From assembly GCF_038719015.1 (NCBI RefSeq), contig NZ_CP152276.1, positions 4,481,501 to 4,545,500 on the forward strand: a DNA stretch of 64,000 nucleotides. Reading direction: 5' to 3'. Both the position numbers and the translations under genes were made by a program. Positions within the stretch are counted from its first letter, which is position 1. The number at the start of each line of letters is the position of its first letter. Below the pieces are notes generated by a model. It was not told the origin of the DNA. It saw nothing but the letters and a program-made list of their open reading frames with translations, and searched no databases. Positions 35,474-44,090 of this stretch are shown one piece after another. This DNA is from Nguyenibacter vanlangensis (GTDB lineage Bacteria > Pseudomonadota > Alphaproteobacteria > Acetobacterales > Acetobacteraceae).

Positions 35474-36886
35474 TCAGGACGCCGCGCGCAACGCCGCGCC
35501 GGCCGCACGGTCCATGCGCAGGTAACGCGGAATCGACAGCGCCAGCGGCACCGCCACGATCATGAACGCATAATGGAAATCCGCGGGCACGAAGGCCCCG
35601 TCCGTTGGTTGCCCTCCCCGCAGCGCCGCCGCCAGGCGCAGCATCAGCGCCCCGAACGCGACCGCCAGCCCGATGCAGGCCTGCTGGTTCACGCTCAGCA
35701 GCGTGCTGGCCGCCCCTTTCTCCGTGTCGCCGATATCGGCATAGCCCAGGGTCGCCAGCAGCGTGTACTGCATCGACCGCGTCACCCCGCAGCCCAGCAG
35801 CACCAGCAGCAGCACGGCCGCCGGCGTCGCCGGCACCATCGCCCCGGCCAGCAGCACGAACAGCACGCCCAGCGTCGCGTTCACCACCGCGGTGGCGCGA
35901 AAGCCGAACCGCTCCAGGATGCGCGTGGTAAAGGCCTTCATGCCCAGGTTGCCCAGCGCGAAGGCCAGCATCAGCGTCCCGGCATGAAACGCCGTCAGCC
36001 CGAATCCCACCTGCAGCATCAGCGGCACCAGATAGGGAACGGCGTCGATGGTCAGGCGGCTCAGGCTCCCGGCCAGCACCGTGACGGCAAAGGTCGGATG
36101 CCGCATCAGCCGGAAATCCAGCAGCGGATGCGCCTGCCGCGCCGCATGGCGCAGGCTGGCGGTCCCCAGCGCCAGCCCGCCCGCGACCAGCGCCCCGGCC
36201 AGCGCCAGGCCGGCATGGCTGTCGCTGGCCAGCTCGGTCCCCAGCAGGATCGCGGTCAGCGCCGCCCCACCCATCACGAACCCGCCCCAATCCATCGGCC
36301 GCCGCGCGCCGAACTGCTGCGGCACGATGGCGAAGATCACGCCCAGCACCGCCAGGCCCAGCGGCAGGTTGATCAGGAAGATCCAGTGCCAGCTCGCGAA
36401 GGTCACGATCATCCCGCCCACCGTCGGCCCCACCACGGGGGCGGCGACGGCGGGCCAGGTGATGGTCGAAATCGCCCTTATCATCCGGCCGGTCTCGGTA
36501 TTGCGCACCACGATAAAGCGCCCGACCGGCACCATCATCGCCCCGCCCAGCCCCTGCAGCACCCGGGCCGCGATAAACGCATCGACACTGCCCGCCACCC
36601 CGCACAGCACCGACGACGCGGTAAAGACCGTCACCGCGCCGGCGAACACGCTGCGCGAGCCGAACCGGTCCGCCGCCCAGCCGCTGATCGGAATAAACAC
36701 CGCCAGCGTCAGCATATAGGCCGTCATGCCCAGGCTCAGCGCGTTCGGCCCCACATGGAACGACCGCGCCATCGCCGGCAGCGCCGTCGCGATGATCGTC
36801 GAATCCAGATATTCCATGAAAAATGTGGCGGCGACGACATAGGGCAGCGCCCGCATCGCGCGGGCGGAGAGGGATCGGGCGGACAT
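35474..36886 (-). CDS. MFS transporter, DHA2 group
   Basis: A 470-residue protein of about 14 membrane segments: FFMEYLDSTIIATALPAMAR in TM1, LGMTAYMLTLAVFIPISGWA, DRFGSRSVFAGAVTVFTASS, RVLQGLGGAMMVPVGR and the motif-C stretch PAVAAPVVGPTVGGMIVTFA. The pattern resembles the MdtD/HsrA type. The MDWGGFVMGGAA loop and the C-terminal AAGAALRAAS are low in similarity. Substrate unknown. It is divergent from the Fic gene, with a 152-bp gap. Confidence 0.87.
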   Translation of the reverse strand: MSARSLSARAMRALPYVVAATFFMEYLDSTIIATALPAMARSFHVGPNALSLGMTAYMLTLAVFIPISGWAADRFGSRSVFAGAVTVFTASSVLCGVAGSVDAFIAARVLQGLGGAMMVPVGRFIVVRNTETGRMIRAISTITWPAVAAPVVGPTVGGMIVTFASWHWIFLINLPLGLAVLGVIFAIVPQQFGARRPMDWGGFVMGGAALTAILLGTELASDSHAGLALAGALVAGGLALGTASLRHAARQAHPLLDFRLMRHPTFAVTVLAGSLSRLTIDAVPYLVPLMLQVGFGLTAFHAGTLMLAFALGNLGMKAFTTRILERFGFRATAVVNATLGVLFVLLAGAMVPATPAAVLLLVLLGCGVTRSMQYTLLATLGYADIGDTEKGAASTLLSVNQQACIGLAVAFGALMLRLAAALRGGQPTDGAFVPADFHYAFMIVAVPLALSIPRYLRMDRAAGAALRAAS

Positions 36887-37038
36887 GCCCCATCATAACC
36901 ACCATGCGCCACCCCCGAAACATGCCGATCGACAGGCTTTGCGGTGATTGCGGCTCATAATCACCGCATTCCATGCGGAGTTTCTCTGGAGGGGCGCGGT
37001 GAATGGCTGCTACATTCCCCGCAAGGAGTGCGGGGAAT

Positions 37039-38190
37039 ATGGCGCGCTATATCTACCAACAGACGGGCTGGCCGGAATTCACATGGGACGTCGCGCGTCT
37101 CTCCCATCAACTGGCGGCCGTACGCCATCGTCAGGGGCGGCTCCTGGGGCGCATGGAATCGCTCGGTTTCGATTTCCGTGCCGAGGCGGTTCTCGGGACG
37201 CTGACGGAAGACGTCATCAAATCCAGCGAGATCGAGGGGGAGCGCCTGGATCGCGGCCAGGTGCGCTCCTCGATCGCCCGGCGGCTGGGCATGGATATCG
37301 GTGCCCTGGCCCCGATCGACCGGGACGTCGAAGGCGTCGTGGAGATGATGCTCGACGCGACCCGGCATTATGCCGAACCCCTGACGCAGGAGCGTCTGTT
37401 CGCCTGGCATGCGGCCCTGTTCCCGACGGGGCGCAGCTTCATGACGCGGATCGTCGTGGGGGCCTGGCGTCATGACGGCGCGGGAGCCATGGAGGTCGTC
37501 TCCGGCCCGATCGGGCGGGAGCGCGTGCATTACCAGGCACCCACCGCCGACAGAATAGAGGCCGAGATGGCGTCCTTCCTGGCCTGGTGCAATGGCGCGC
37601 AGGATCTCGACCCGGTGCTGAAGGCCGCGATCGCCCATCTGTGGTTCGTGACCATCCACCCGTTCGAGGACGGGAACGGGCGCATGGCCCGCGCGATCGG
37701 TGACCTCATGCTGGCCCGGTCGGAACAGACGTCCCAGCGTTTCTACAGCCTCTCGGCGCAGATCCGTCAGGAACGGAGGGCGTATTACGCGGTTCTGGAG
37801 GCGACGCAGAAAGGAACGCTCGATATCACCCCGTGGCTGCACTGGTTTCTCGGTTGCCTGGACCGGGCCTTCGGCCGCGCCGAACAGGCCCTGGGCAAGG
37901 TGCTGCAGAAGGCCCGCTTCTGGGAAGACATGGCCGGGCAAATCTTCAATGCCCGGCAGCATCTCATGCTGAACCGGCTGCTGGACGGCTTCGAGGGCAA
38001 GCTGAATTCCTCGAAATGGGCAAAGATGACGAAGACATCGCCGGATACCGCCCTGCGGGACATCAACGACCTCGTCTCTCGCGGTATCCTGGCCAAGGAC
38101 GCCGCCGGGGGGCGCAGCACGCATTACGCGCTGATCCTCCCGAGAGCACAGGAGGCCGAGGACGATTCCCGCGCGGAACCCGCGGCCTGA
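37039..38190 (+). CDS. Fic-domain protein with inhibitory helix, DUF4172 N-terminus
   Basis: The 383-residue protein has the Fic motif HPFEDGNGRMARAIGDL near residue 207, with the catalytic His and all anion-binding residues intact. The segment IKSSEIEGERLD near 61 is the class II inhibitory helix, S-x3-E-G, whose Glu blocks ATP. The N-terminus YIYQQTGWPEFTWDVARLSH is the DUF4172 type. A winged-helix-like C-terminal part (KMTKTSPDTALRDINDLVSR) completes it. Such proteins AMPylate targets and are normally silenced by their own helix. AAGGAG precedes the start at 37039. No antitoxin gene is needed or seen. Confidence 0.88.
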   Translation: MARYIYQQTGWPEFTWDVARLSHQLAAVRHRQGRLLGRMESLGFDFRAEAVLGTLTEDVIKSSEIEGERLDRGQVRSSIARRLGMDIGALAPIDRDVEGVVEMMLDATRHYAEPLTQERLFAWHAALFPTGRSFMTRIVVGAWRHDGAGAMEVVSGPIGRERVHYQAPTADRIEAEMASFLAWCNGAQDLDPVLKAAIAHLWFVTIHPFEDGNGRMARAIGDLMLARSEQTSQRFYSLSAQIRQERRAYYAVLEATQKGTLDITPWLHWFLGCLDRAFGRAEQALGKVLQKARFWEDMAGQIFNARQHLMLNRLLDGFEGKLNSSKWAKMTKTSPDTALRDINDLVSRGILAKDAAGGRSTHYALILPRAQEAEDDSRAEPAA

Positions 38191-38246
38191 TGGCGAACAT
38201 GCCGGACGGGGGCGAAAAAAGACTCCCTGAAATGCCTCCCTGAAAC

Positions 38247-38286
38247 AAAAAAGGGGGCGCGTGGCCGTCATCGGCCGCGCGCCCCC
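38247..38286 (-). terminator. Rho-independent terminator of gcd
   Basis: Read leftward, a GC-rich stem of about 15 bp (GGGGGCGCG and CGCGCCCCC form its core) is followed by six T. It lies about 50 bp after the gcd stop. Confidence 0.85.
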
Positions 38287-38334
38287 TGTCGGTCCGTCGC
38301 ATCCCCGGCCCGTCAGGGCCGGGGCGCGTGGGCC

Positions 38335-40722
38335 TCAGGGCGTCTCGGGCAGCGCGTAGGCCACCACATAGTCGCCCAGCTTGGTGCCGAACGAGCCGTG
38401 GCCGCCATCGGCCGTCACGATGAACTGCCGCCCGTTGACCGCATAGGACATCGGGGTCGACTGGCCGCCGGCCGGCAGGCGGTCCTGCCAGAGCTGCTTG
38501 CCGGTGGTCACGTCATAGGCGCGGATATAATAATCCGCGGTCGAGGTCAGGAAGGCCACACCGCCCGCCGTCGTCAGCGGACCGCCCAGGCTGGGCACGC
38601 CCAGCTTGAAGGGGATCGGCAGCGGCGCGCTGTCGCGGATCGTGCCGTTGCGATGCATCCACACGATCTTGCTGGTCTTCAGGTCGATCCCGGCCATGAA
38701 GCCCCAGCCCGGCTTCTTGCAGGGCAGGCCCAGCGGCGACAGGAACGGGTTCAGCGTCACGCCGTACGGCACGCCGAACTGCGGCTGCACCCCGGTTTCC
38801 GAACCCGAGGGCTGCGACTGGTCGGGGTTGGCCGGGTTGTTCGGCCCGCGCGGAATCAGGCGCGACACGAACGGGATGGCGATCGGGTTGGCAACGGCGA
38901 TCTGCCGCACCGGATCGACGGCCAGGCCGCCCCACTCGAACATGCCCAGATTGCCCGGGAAGACCAGCGTGCCCTGCAGCGACGGCGGGGTGAACGGCCC
39001 TTCATAGCGCAACTGATGGAACATGATCCGGCACATCAGCTGGTCGAACATCGTGCCGCCCCACATGTCCGCGCCGGTCAGGTTCTGCTTCGGACGGAAG
39101 GTCAGCTCCGAGAAAGGCTGCGTCGGCGACAGATGGTCGCCCGGCGCCGGGCCCTGCGGCACCTTGGTCTCCGGGGCCGGCACGATCAGCTTGCCGTCGC
39201 GGCGATCCAGCACGAAGATGTTGCCCGTCTTGGCCGGGGCATACAGCGCCGGCACGATCTCGCCGCCGGCGGTGCGGATGTCCACCAGGCTCGGCTGGGC
39301 CGGAATGTCCATGTCCCACAGATCGTGGTGCACGGTCTGGTACGACCAGGCCAGCTTGCCGGTATCGGCGTTCAGCGCCACGATCGCGCTGGCATAGCGC
39401 TCGGAATCCGCGCCGCGGTTGCCGCCCCAGATATCCGGCGTCTGCACGCCCATCGGGATATAGATCAGGTTCAGCTTCGGGTCATAGGACGACACGATCC
39501 ACGAATTCGGCGAGTTGGGGACGAATTTGTGGGTGTCCGACGGCATCTCGTTCGGGTCCGGATTGCCCGGATCGAACGCCCAGACCAGCTTGCCGGTATA
39601 GACGTCGAAGCCGCGCGTCACGCCCGACGGCTCGCGGGTCGAATAATTGTCCATCACCGCGCCGGAGACGATCACCATCTTGTCGGTCACGACCGGCGGC
39701 GACGTCGCTTCATAGAAGCCGGCCTGCTTGAACGGCATGCCTTCGGTCAGGTCGACCGCGCCGTTGGTGCCGAAGCCCGCGCAGCGTTCGCCGCTGTCGG
39801 CATCGATCGCATACAGATGGCCGTCATTGGTCGGCAGCAGGACGCGATGCGCGCAATCGGTCGGCGCGGGCTGGCCGTCGATCGTCTGCGCGTCCGCCTT
39901 CGTCTCATGGTACGACACCCCGCGGCACGTCATGTGCTGGAAGGTCGGGCCATAGCTGATCTTCGGATCGAACTTCCATTTCAGCTTGCCGGTCGCGGCA
40001 TCCAGCGCGAACAGGATCTGGTGCGGCGAGCACAGATACACGGTGTCGCGGATCTTGATCGGCGTCACCTCGTCGGTGATCTCGCCCGGATCGTGCGGCC
40101 CTTTCAGGTCGCCGGTCCGGAACACCCAGGCCACCTTCAGGTCCTGCACGTTCTGCGGCGTGATCTGCTTCAGCGGGCTGAAACGGTCGCCGAACTGGGT
40201 CCGGCCATAGGCCTGCCAGTCGGCATCGGCCATCTGGTCCGCGTCGCCCGGCGCCGGCGCGTCCTGCGCCACGGCGGGCAGGGCGCCCGCGATGTCCTGC
40301 GGGTCCTGGGTCAGGGCCATGCCCACCACGACCACCGCGGCGCCCACGCTCAGGCCCAGCGGCAGTTGCGCCGCCCGGGTGGCCGGGCCCAGGTTGCGGG
40401 TCACCGGCGGCAGCAGCAGCCAGATCCCCAGCGGCACCAGCACGTCGCCGCGCGGCGCCAGCGCCCAGAAGTCGAAACCGACTTCGCCCACGGCCCAGAC
40501 CATGGTGCCGATCAGCAGGGCGGCATAGACCCACAGGGCCTCCTGCCGCCGACGAAGCAACAATACCGCCGTCACCAGCAGCATGATGCCGGCGACGACG
40601 TAGTACAGCGAACCGCCCAGAGCGGTCAGCCAGACGCCGCCGGCCAGCAGGTAGAGCCCGATCAGGGCACAGACCGCCGCGGTGATTGCAAGCACTGGCC
40701 GCAATCCTTGTGACATGTTCAT
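38335..40722 (-). CDS. gcd: Membrane-bound PQQ-dependent glucose dehydrogenase
   Basis: The 795-residue enzyme has about five membrane helices in the first 145 residues, then a periplasmic quinoprotein propeller: WQAYGRTQFGDRFSPLKQIT, VAWVFRTGDLKGPHDPGEIT, NDGHLYAIDADSGERCAG, GVTRGFDVYTGKLVWAFDPG, SYQTVHHDLWDMDIPAQPSL. It oxidises glucose to gluconolactone in the periplasm and passes electrons to ubiquinone, the first step of acetic-acid-bacterial sugar oxidation. The length matches known Gcd. No clear Shine-Dalgarno is visible; a short upstream frame ends inside the start codon. A strong terminator follows. Confidence 0.95.
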   Translation of the reverse strand: MNMSQGLRPVLAITAAVCALIGLYLLAGGVWLTALGGSLYYVVAGIMLLVTAVLLLRRRQEALWVYAALLIGTMVWAVGEVGFDFWALAPRGDVLVPLGIWLLLPPVTRNLGPATRAAQLPLGLSVGAAVVVVGMALTQDPQDIAGALPAVAQDAPAPGDADQMADADWQAYGRTQFGDRFSPLKQITPQNVQDLKVAWVFRTGDLKGPHDPGEITDEVTPIKIRDTVYLCSPHQILFALDAATGKLKWKFDPKISYGPTFQHMTCRGVSYHETKADAQTIDGQPAPTDCAHRVLLPTNDGHLYAIDADSGERCAGFGTNGAVDLTEGMPFKQAGFYEATSPPVVTDKMVIVSGAVMDNYSTREPSGVTRGFDVYTGKLVWAFDPGNPDPNEMPSDTHKFVPNSPNSWIVSSYDPKLNLIYIPMGVQTPDIWGGNRGADSERYASAIVALNADTGKLAWSYQTVHHDLWDMDIPAQPSLVDIRTAGGEIVPALYAPAKTGNIFVLDRRDGKLIVPAPETKVPQGPAPGDHLSPTQPFSELTFRPKQNLTGADMWGGTMFDQLMCRIMFHQLRYEGPFTPPSLQGTLVFPGNLGMFEWGGLAVDPVRQIAVANPIAIPFVSRLIPRGPNNPANPDQSQPSGSETGVQPQFGVPYGVTLNPFLSPLGLPCKKPGWGFMAGIDLKTSKIVWMHRNGTIRDSAPLPIPFKLGVPSLGGPLTTAGGVAFLTSTADYYIRAYDVTTGKQLWQDRLPAGGQSTPMSYAVNGRQFIVTADGGHGSFGTKLGDYVVAYALPETP

Positions 40723-40856
40723 CGAAAACCCAGTTTGCAGTGGAGGATCAGATCCGAACGGCGTGACAAGACCATATCGCTTTCGCGGGTCAAGATTGAC
40801 AGGGCGGCGCAGATCTGACGCGCTGCGCGCACCATGCCGGCGGCTGCACGCTTCAT
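40719..40856 (-). CDS. Possible 45-residue leader peptide ahead of gcd
   Basis: An ATG at 40856, preceded by AAGGAT, opens MKRAAAGMVRAARQICAALS and runs to a stop that overlaps the gcd start (ATGA). The peptide is arginine-rich (8 of 45) and resembles nothing I know. Because gcd has no own ribosome-binding site, coupling to this frame would explain its translation. Alternatively the frame is chance and the gcd promoter lies inside it (TTGACC and TATGGT are present, though not at ideal spacing). Confidence 0.35.
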   Translation of the reverse strand: MKRAAAGMVRAARQICAALSILTRESDMVLSRRSDLILHCKLGFR

Positions 40857-40893
40857 ATTGTTATCCTTGCCGTTCAGGGCTGCCGGAACGACG

Positions 40894-40932
40894 AAAAAAC
40901 CCTGCCCCGATTTAGTACAGAACGGGGGCGGG
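40894..40932 (-). terminator. Rho-independent terminator after the mannitol dehydrogenase gene
   Basis: Read leftward, CCCGCCCCCG and CGGGGCAGGG form a bulged stem around a 13-nt loop, followed by TTTTTT. It lies 162 bp after the stop of the polyol dehydrogenase gene and just before the gcd leader. The remainder of 40857-41093 shows only an 11-nt direct repeat, CGTTCAAGCGC, near 41050-41070, and no gene. Confidence 0.65.
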
Positions 40933-41093
40933 ATTTCTGTTCACGTTTTTGTGATAACCTTGTCCGGCCGTAATGCCGCCGCAATATCCCGGCCACGTTC
41001 CGCCGTCTCCCGGTGCCCGCGTCCCGTCCAGGCCCCTTGGCCAAACGCTCGTTCAAGCGCCCCGTTCAAGCGCACGTCCCAGCGCCGCGTCCG

Positions 41094-42575
41094 TCAGCCT
41101 TCCCCGGCGACGATCCCATGCAGCGTCGCCCGCACACCCTGGTCGCGGATGGCGGTGCGCAGCCGCGTGAACAGCGCCACGAAGGCCGCGTTCTCCCCCA
41201 GCCCCCACCCGGCGAACACCGACATGTCCAGCGCCCGCGCCGGATCGGCCTCGGCGGCCAGCGCCCGGTCCTCCGCGCCCAGATGCGGCTCGACCACCTC
41301 ATAGGCCGCGCCGCCATCGTCCCGGCCGCGCAGATATTCGGCAAAACAGGCCAGCAGAAAGGCGATCCGCGTGGCGTCCGCGCCCCGCGCCAGCGTGCCC
41401 TCGGCGGTATCGCGCACGAAGACCGGCAATTTCGACGCGCTGTCCGACGCGATGCGCAGCAACTGGTCGCTGATCGCCGGATTGCGGAACCGGCGCAGCA
41501 GCAATGCGCCATATTCATGCAGTTCCATGCCCGGCGGCGCCTGCAGCAGCGGCTCGGCATCCAGGCCCAGATAGCGTTCCAGCAACGCGACGACATCCGC
41601 GTCGCGCATGATCTCGCCGACGATGCGGTACCCCATCAGCACGCCCGGCAGGCCCAGCATGGAATGCGACGCATTCAGCATGCGCAGCTTCACCCGCTCA
41701 TAGGGCGCCACATCGTCGGTGAACAGCACGCCCACCTCTTCCAGCCGCGGCCGTCCGGCGCAGAACGAATCCTCGACCACCCACTGGATGAAATCCTCGC
41801 AGAAGACCGGCGCCCGGTCCTCCACCCCGCTCGCGGCGTTCAGCCGCGCCGCGTCGGCCTCGCGCACCGCCGGGGTAATACGGTCCACCATGGTGCAGGG
41901 AAAGGTCACATGGGCGGCGATCCAGTCCGCCAGCCCCGCATCGCGCGCTTGCGCCCAGCCCAGGAAGGCGGTGCGCGCCACATGCCCGTTATGCGGCAGG
42001 TTGTCGCAGGTCAGCACGGTAAAGGGCCCCGCCCCGCTGTCGCGGCGCAGCCGCAGCGCCTCGGTCACCAGGCCGAACACGCTGTGCGGCACATCCCTGG
42101 CCAGATCCTCGGCGATCGCCGGATGCTCCAGTTGGAACCGCCCGGCCTCGTCCGTGTAATACCCGCCCTCCGTCACCGTCAGGCTGACGATGCGGATCGC
42201 CGGATCGGCCAGGCGCCGGATCGCCGCCATCCGGTCGTCCGGCGCGTGGACATACTCCACGATCGACCCCACCACCCGCACCACGTCCGGCGCGTCGGCC
42301 GGACATTCGGTCAGGGTATACAGCCCGTCCTGGGCCCGCAGCGCCTCGGCCTTGGCCCGCTCGCGCGGATCGTCCATCACGCCGATGCCCACGATGCCCC
42401 ACTCCGCCTGGCCCGGCCGGGCCAGCACCCGGTCCAGATAGACCGCCTGGTGCGCGCGGTGGAAATTCCCCACGCTCAGATGCGCGATCCCCGGACGCAC
42501 CGCCTTGCGGTCATAGGCGGGGATGATGATCGCGGGCGGCAGCCGCTCCAGCGTCGCAGTCTCAAGAACCGGCAT
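41094..42575 (-). CDS. Mannitol dehydrogenase family oxidoreductase
   Basis: The 493-residue protein is a long-chain polyol dehydrogenase: IAHLSVGNFHRAHQAVYLDR is the NAD-binding N-terminus and FTVLTCDNLPHNGHVARTAF follows. ERVKLRMLNASHSMLG holds the catalytic Lys-x4-Asn-x2-His set. Members interconvert mannitol and fructose, or other sugar alcohols and uronates, using NAD(P) in the cytoplasm. Substrate specificity cannot be fixed from sequence. A strong terminator and gcd follow downstream. Its own promoter region (42576-42660) contains an AT-rich direct repeat, TAACATAT. Confidence 0.88.
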   Translation of the reverse strand: MPVLETATLERLPPAIIIPAYDRKAVRPGIAHLSVGNFHRAHQAVYLDRVLARPGQAEWGIVGIGVMDDPRERAKAEALRAQDGLYTLTECPADAPDVVRVVGSIVEYVHAPDDRMAAIRRLADPAIRIVSLTVTEGGYYTDEAGRFQLEHPAIAEDLARDVPHSVFGLVTEALRLRRDSGAGPFTVLTCDNLPHNGHVARTAFLGWAQARDAGLADWIAAHVTFPCTMVDRITPAVREADAARLNAASGVEDRAPVFCEDFIQWVVEDSFCAGRPRLEEVGVLFTDDVAPYERVKLRMLNASHSMLGLPGVLMGYRIVGEIMRDADVVALLERYLGLDAEPLLQAPPGMELHEYGALLLRRFRNPAISDQLLRIASDSASKLPVFVRDTAEGTLARGADATRIAFLLACFAEYLRGRDDGGAAYEVVEPHLGAEDRALAAEADPARALDMSVFAGWGLGENAAFVALFTRLRTAIRDQGVRATLHGIVAGEG

Positions 42576-42714
42576 TCACGTCATGTCCAGGCAACAGAGG
42601 GGTTTCGGACTGCTCTAACGCGTTCCCGCCCCGGCATTCGAGGGGGGCACCGGTAACATATATATCATTAACATATCATGTGGCTTTTTCGCCCGGCGCG
42701 GCCGGACGGCCCGC

Positions 42715-43023
42715 CTATGCGCCGGCCGCCAGGAACCGGCGCAGCAGCAGGTCGCGCTCCACGTCCAGCGGCCCGCGATCGGCCGGGACGCGGGCGCGCC
42801 AGTACCAGTAATCCGCGTTCGCCAGGTCGCCCTCCCGCCGGTGCAGATAGGCATGGACCCGGCATTCCGCCGGGCTGCCGCCCTCGTTCACCAGGTCGTG
42901 CGCCGCCTGCCATTCGCCGCGCGCGTCGTGCCACAGCGCCCGCAGATGCGCGGGCCAGTCGGCCGGCGGCGCGTCGGCCACCAGCGAACGGCGGAATTCG
43001 GTCTCGTCGATCGGTGCGCTCAT
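42715..43023 (-). CDS. Conserved hypothetical protein
   Basis: A 102-residue soluble helical protein: RRSLVADAPPADWPAHLRAL, WHDARGEWQAAHDLVNEGGS, RVHAYLHRREGDLANADYWY. The ALWHDARGEWQAAH and YLHRxEGDLxNAxYWYxRA patterns mark a family found widely in proteobacteria; it looks like a short TPR-like pair of hairpins. No function is known. The start MSAPIDETEFRRS was chosen from the conserved beginning; the frame extends 99 bp further up. Confidence 0.7.
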   Translation of the reverse strand: MSAPIDETEFRRSLVADAPPADWPAHLRALWHDARGEWQAAHDLVNEGGSPAECRVHAYLHRREGDLANADYWYWRARVPADRGPLDVERDLLLRRFLAAGA

Positions 43024-43185
43024 CTCCGGCAGATGGGCCCGCCCGGCCGCGCCGTCCAGCCCCCCCTGTGCCAGCCCCCCCCTGTGAACGCCGCAGCGCA
43101 GGGAACGAACCAGAGGGGCCATTCTCTCATGCCGGCTTCTCGCGCGCTGCCATCTGCGCCGTGCGCGCGAGGCCGGCCCGGATAC

Positions 43186-43491
43186 TCACGCCTTCCGTAA
43201 CGCCTCATTGATGCGCGTCTGCCAGCCGGGACCGCCTGAACGGAACTTCTCGAGCACATCCGGGTCAAGGCGCAGCGAAACCGATACCTTCTTCCCGGGA
43301 TCACGCGGCCGGCCGACAGGCCGTTGAACCATGCCGGATTTCATCCTGACCGCCAGGGCCGGATGGGAATCGGTGAAACGGCGCGCCTGGGCGAGTTGCT
43401 CGTCCGTGGCCTCGGGCGCGTCCGGGTCGGCGGCAATCATGACCTGGACCTGATCTTCCGTCATGTTCCTAAGAGATTTCAGCTTCTTCAT
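43186..43491 (-). CDS. brnA: BrnA-type antitoxin
   Basis: The 101-residue protein reads MTEDQVQVMIAADPDAPEAT, then RPVGRPRDPGKKVSVSLRLD and PDVLEKFRSGGPGWQTRINE, the ribbon-helix-helix DNA-binding end typical of BrnA. It neutralises BrnT and, with it, represses the brnTA promoter. The start ATG lies inside the old 3' end of brnT, so the two genes once overlapped and were coupled. With brnT now split, its translation may depend on the residual reading frame. Confidence 0.85.
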   Translation of the reverse strand: MKKLKSLRNMTEDQVQVMIAADPDAPEATDEQLAQARRFTDSHPALAVRMKSGMVQRPVGRPRDPGKKVSVSLRLDPDVLEKFRSGGPGWQTRINEALRKA

Positions 43492-43852
43492 AACGCTTCC
43501 GCTCCTTCCGGCTCGCGGGCCGCATCGAAATGATCGATATCGCCTAGTGTCCTGCCCGAGAAATTCTTATGAGAATTTCTCGGATCAGCAGGCCACTAAA
43601 ATATTGATTCCAGTGTCCTTTCGATTCCAAAATTCGCTTGCGAATTTTGGAATCGGGACGCTGGGTGCCCAATTCCGCGAACACAACGGCAATCGTCCCG
43701 TCGAGAAATGGACCGATGGCCATCAGGCGATCATTCTTGGCTGGGACCACGATCGACGACAGGAAGAACGAGGCTTTCAGGTCGGCGAAATCCAGACCGC
43801 GTTCATTCAGGGTCTTCAGACGTTTCGGCTCGTCCCACGTGATCGCCAGCAT
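43469..43852 (-). pseudogene. brnT: BrnT toxin gene, split by an insertion
   Basis: The frame starts MLAITWDEPKRLKTLNERGL, DFADLKASFFLSSIVVPAKN and DGTIAVVFAELGT, clear BrnT. It then runs into about 120 bp of foreign palindromic sequence and stops at 43544. Beyond the insertion the missing C-terminus continues as AISIISMRPASRKERKRYEE and ends at 43469. BrnT is an RNase-fold toxin of about 90 residues whose last strands carry the conserved SMRxAsrkE segment, so the truncated product should be inactive. The start has no Shine-Dalgarno and directly abuts a 22-bp palindrome. Confidence 0.8.
43544..43663. mobile_element. Small palindromic (MITE-like) insertion in brnT
   Basis: The 120-bp insert has near-matching ends (CCTAGTGTCCTG and, inverted, CCCAGCGTCCCG). 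It contains two strong hairpins: 12-bp arms at 43556-43567/43572-43583, and perfect 15-bp arms at 43623-43637/43640-43654. No protein is coded. A further GTGTCC-type motif lies at 43612-43618. Its exact borders are uncertain by a few bases. No clear target duplication was found. The two-hairpin design resembles mobile palindromic units. Confidence 0.65.
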
Positions 43853-43874
43853 GGTTTCTGTATATACAGAAACC
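43853..43874. promoter_or_regulatory. 22-bp perfect palindrome at the brnT start codon, probable BrnA operator
   Basis: GGTTTCTGTAT is followed by its exact inverse and directly touches the brnT ATG. The centre TATATA could be the -10 element, which leaves no room for a ribosome-binding site, so the transcript would be leaderless or nearly so. The position fits autoregulation by the BrnTA complex. Confidence 0.7.
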
Positions 43875-43960
43875 GGGTGCCGAGCAAGGGCTGTCCCAGG
43901 CTTTCGGGTGGGGGCTTGAGCCTCCCCGCGCCTTTTCCCGCGCCGCCCCCGCATCGGGGC

Positions 43961-43989
43961 TTGATCCGCCGCCCGCCCTTGTCTATAGC
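43961..43989 (+). promoter_or_regulatory. Putative promoter of rpmI-rplT
   Basis: TTGATC and TATAGC are spaced by 17 bp, close to a standard -35/-10 pair, about 100 bp ahead of rpmI. Confidence 0.5.
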
Positions 43990-44090
43990 CAGCCCCCTGT
44001 TCGCGCGTCCGGGCCTGGAATGGGCATGCCCGGCCGTGACCGCCGCCTGGCCGCCGAGCGCGGCCGCGGCTTCAAGCCAAGGAGATGAAA

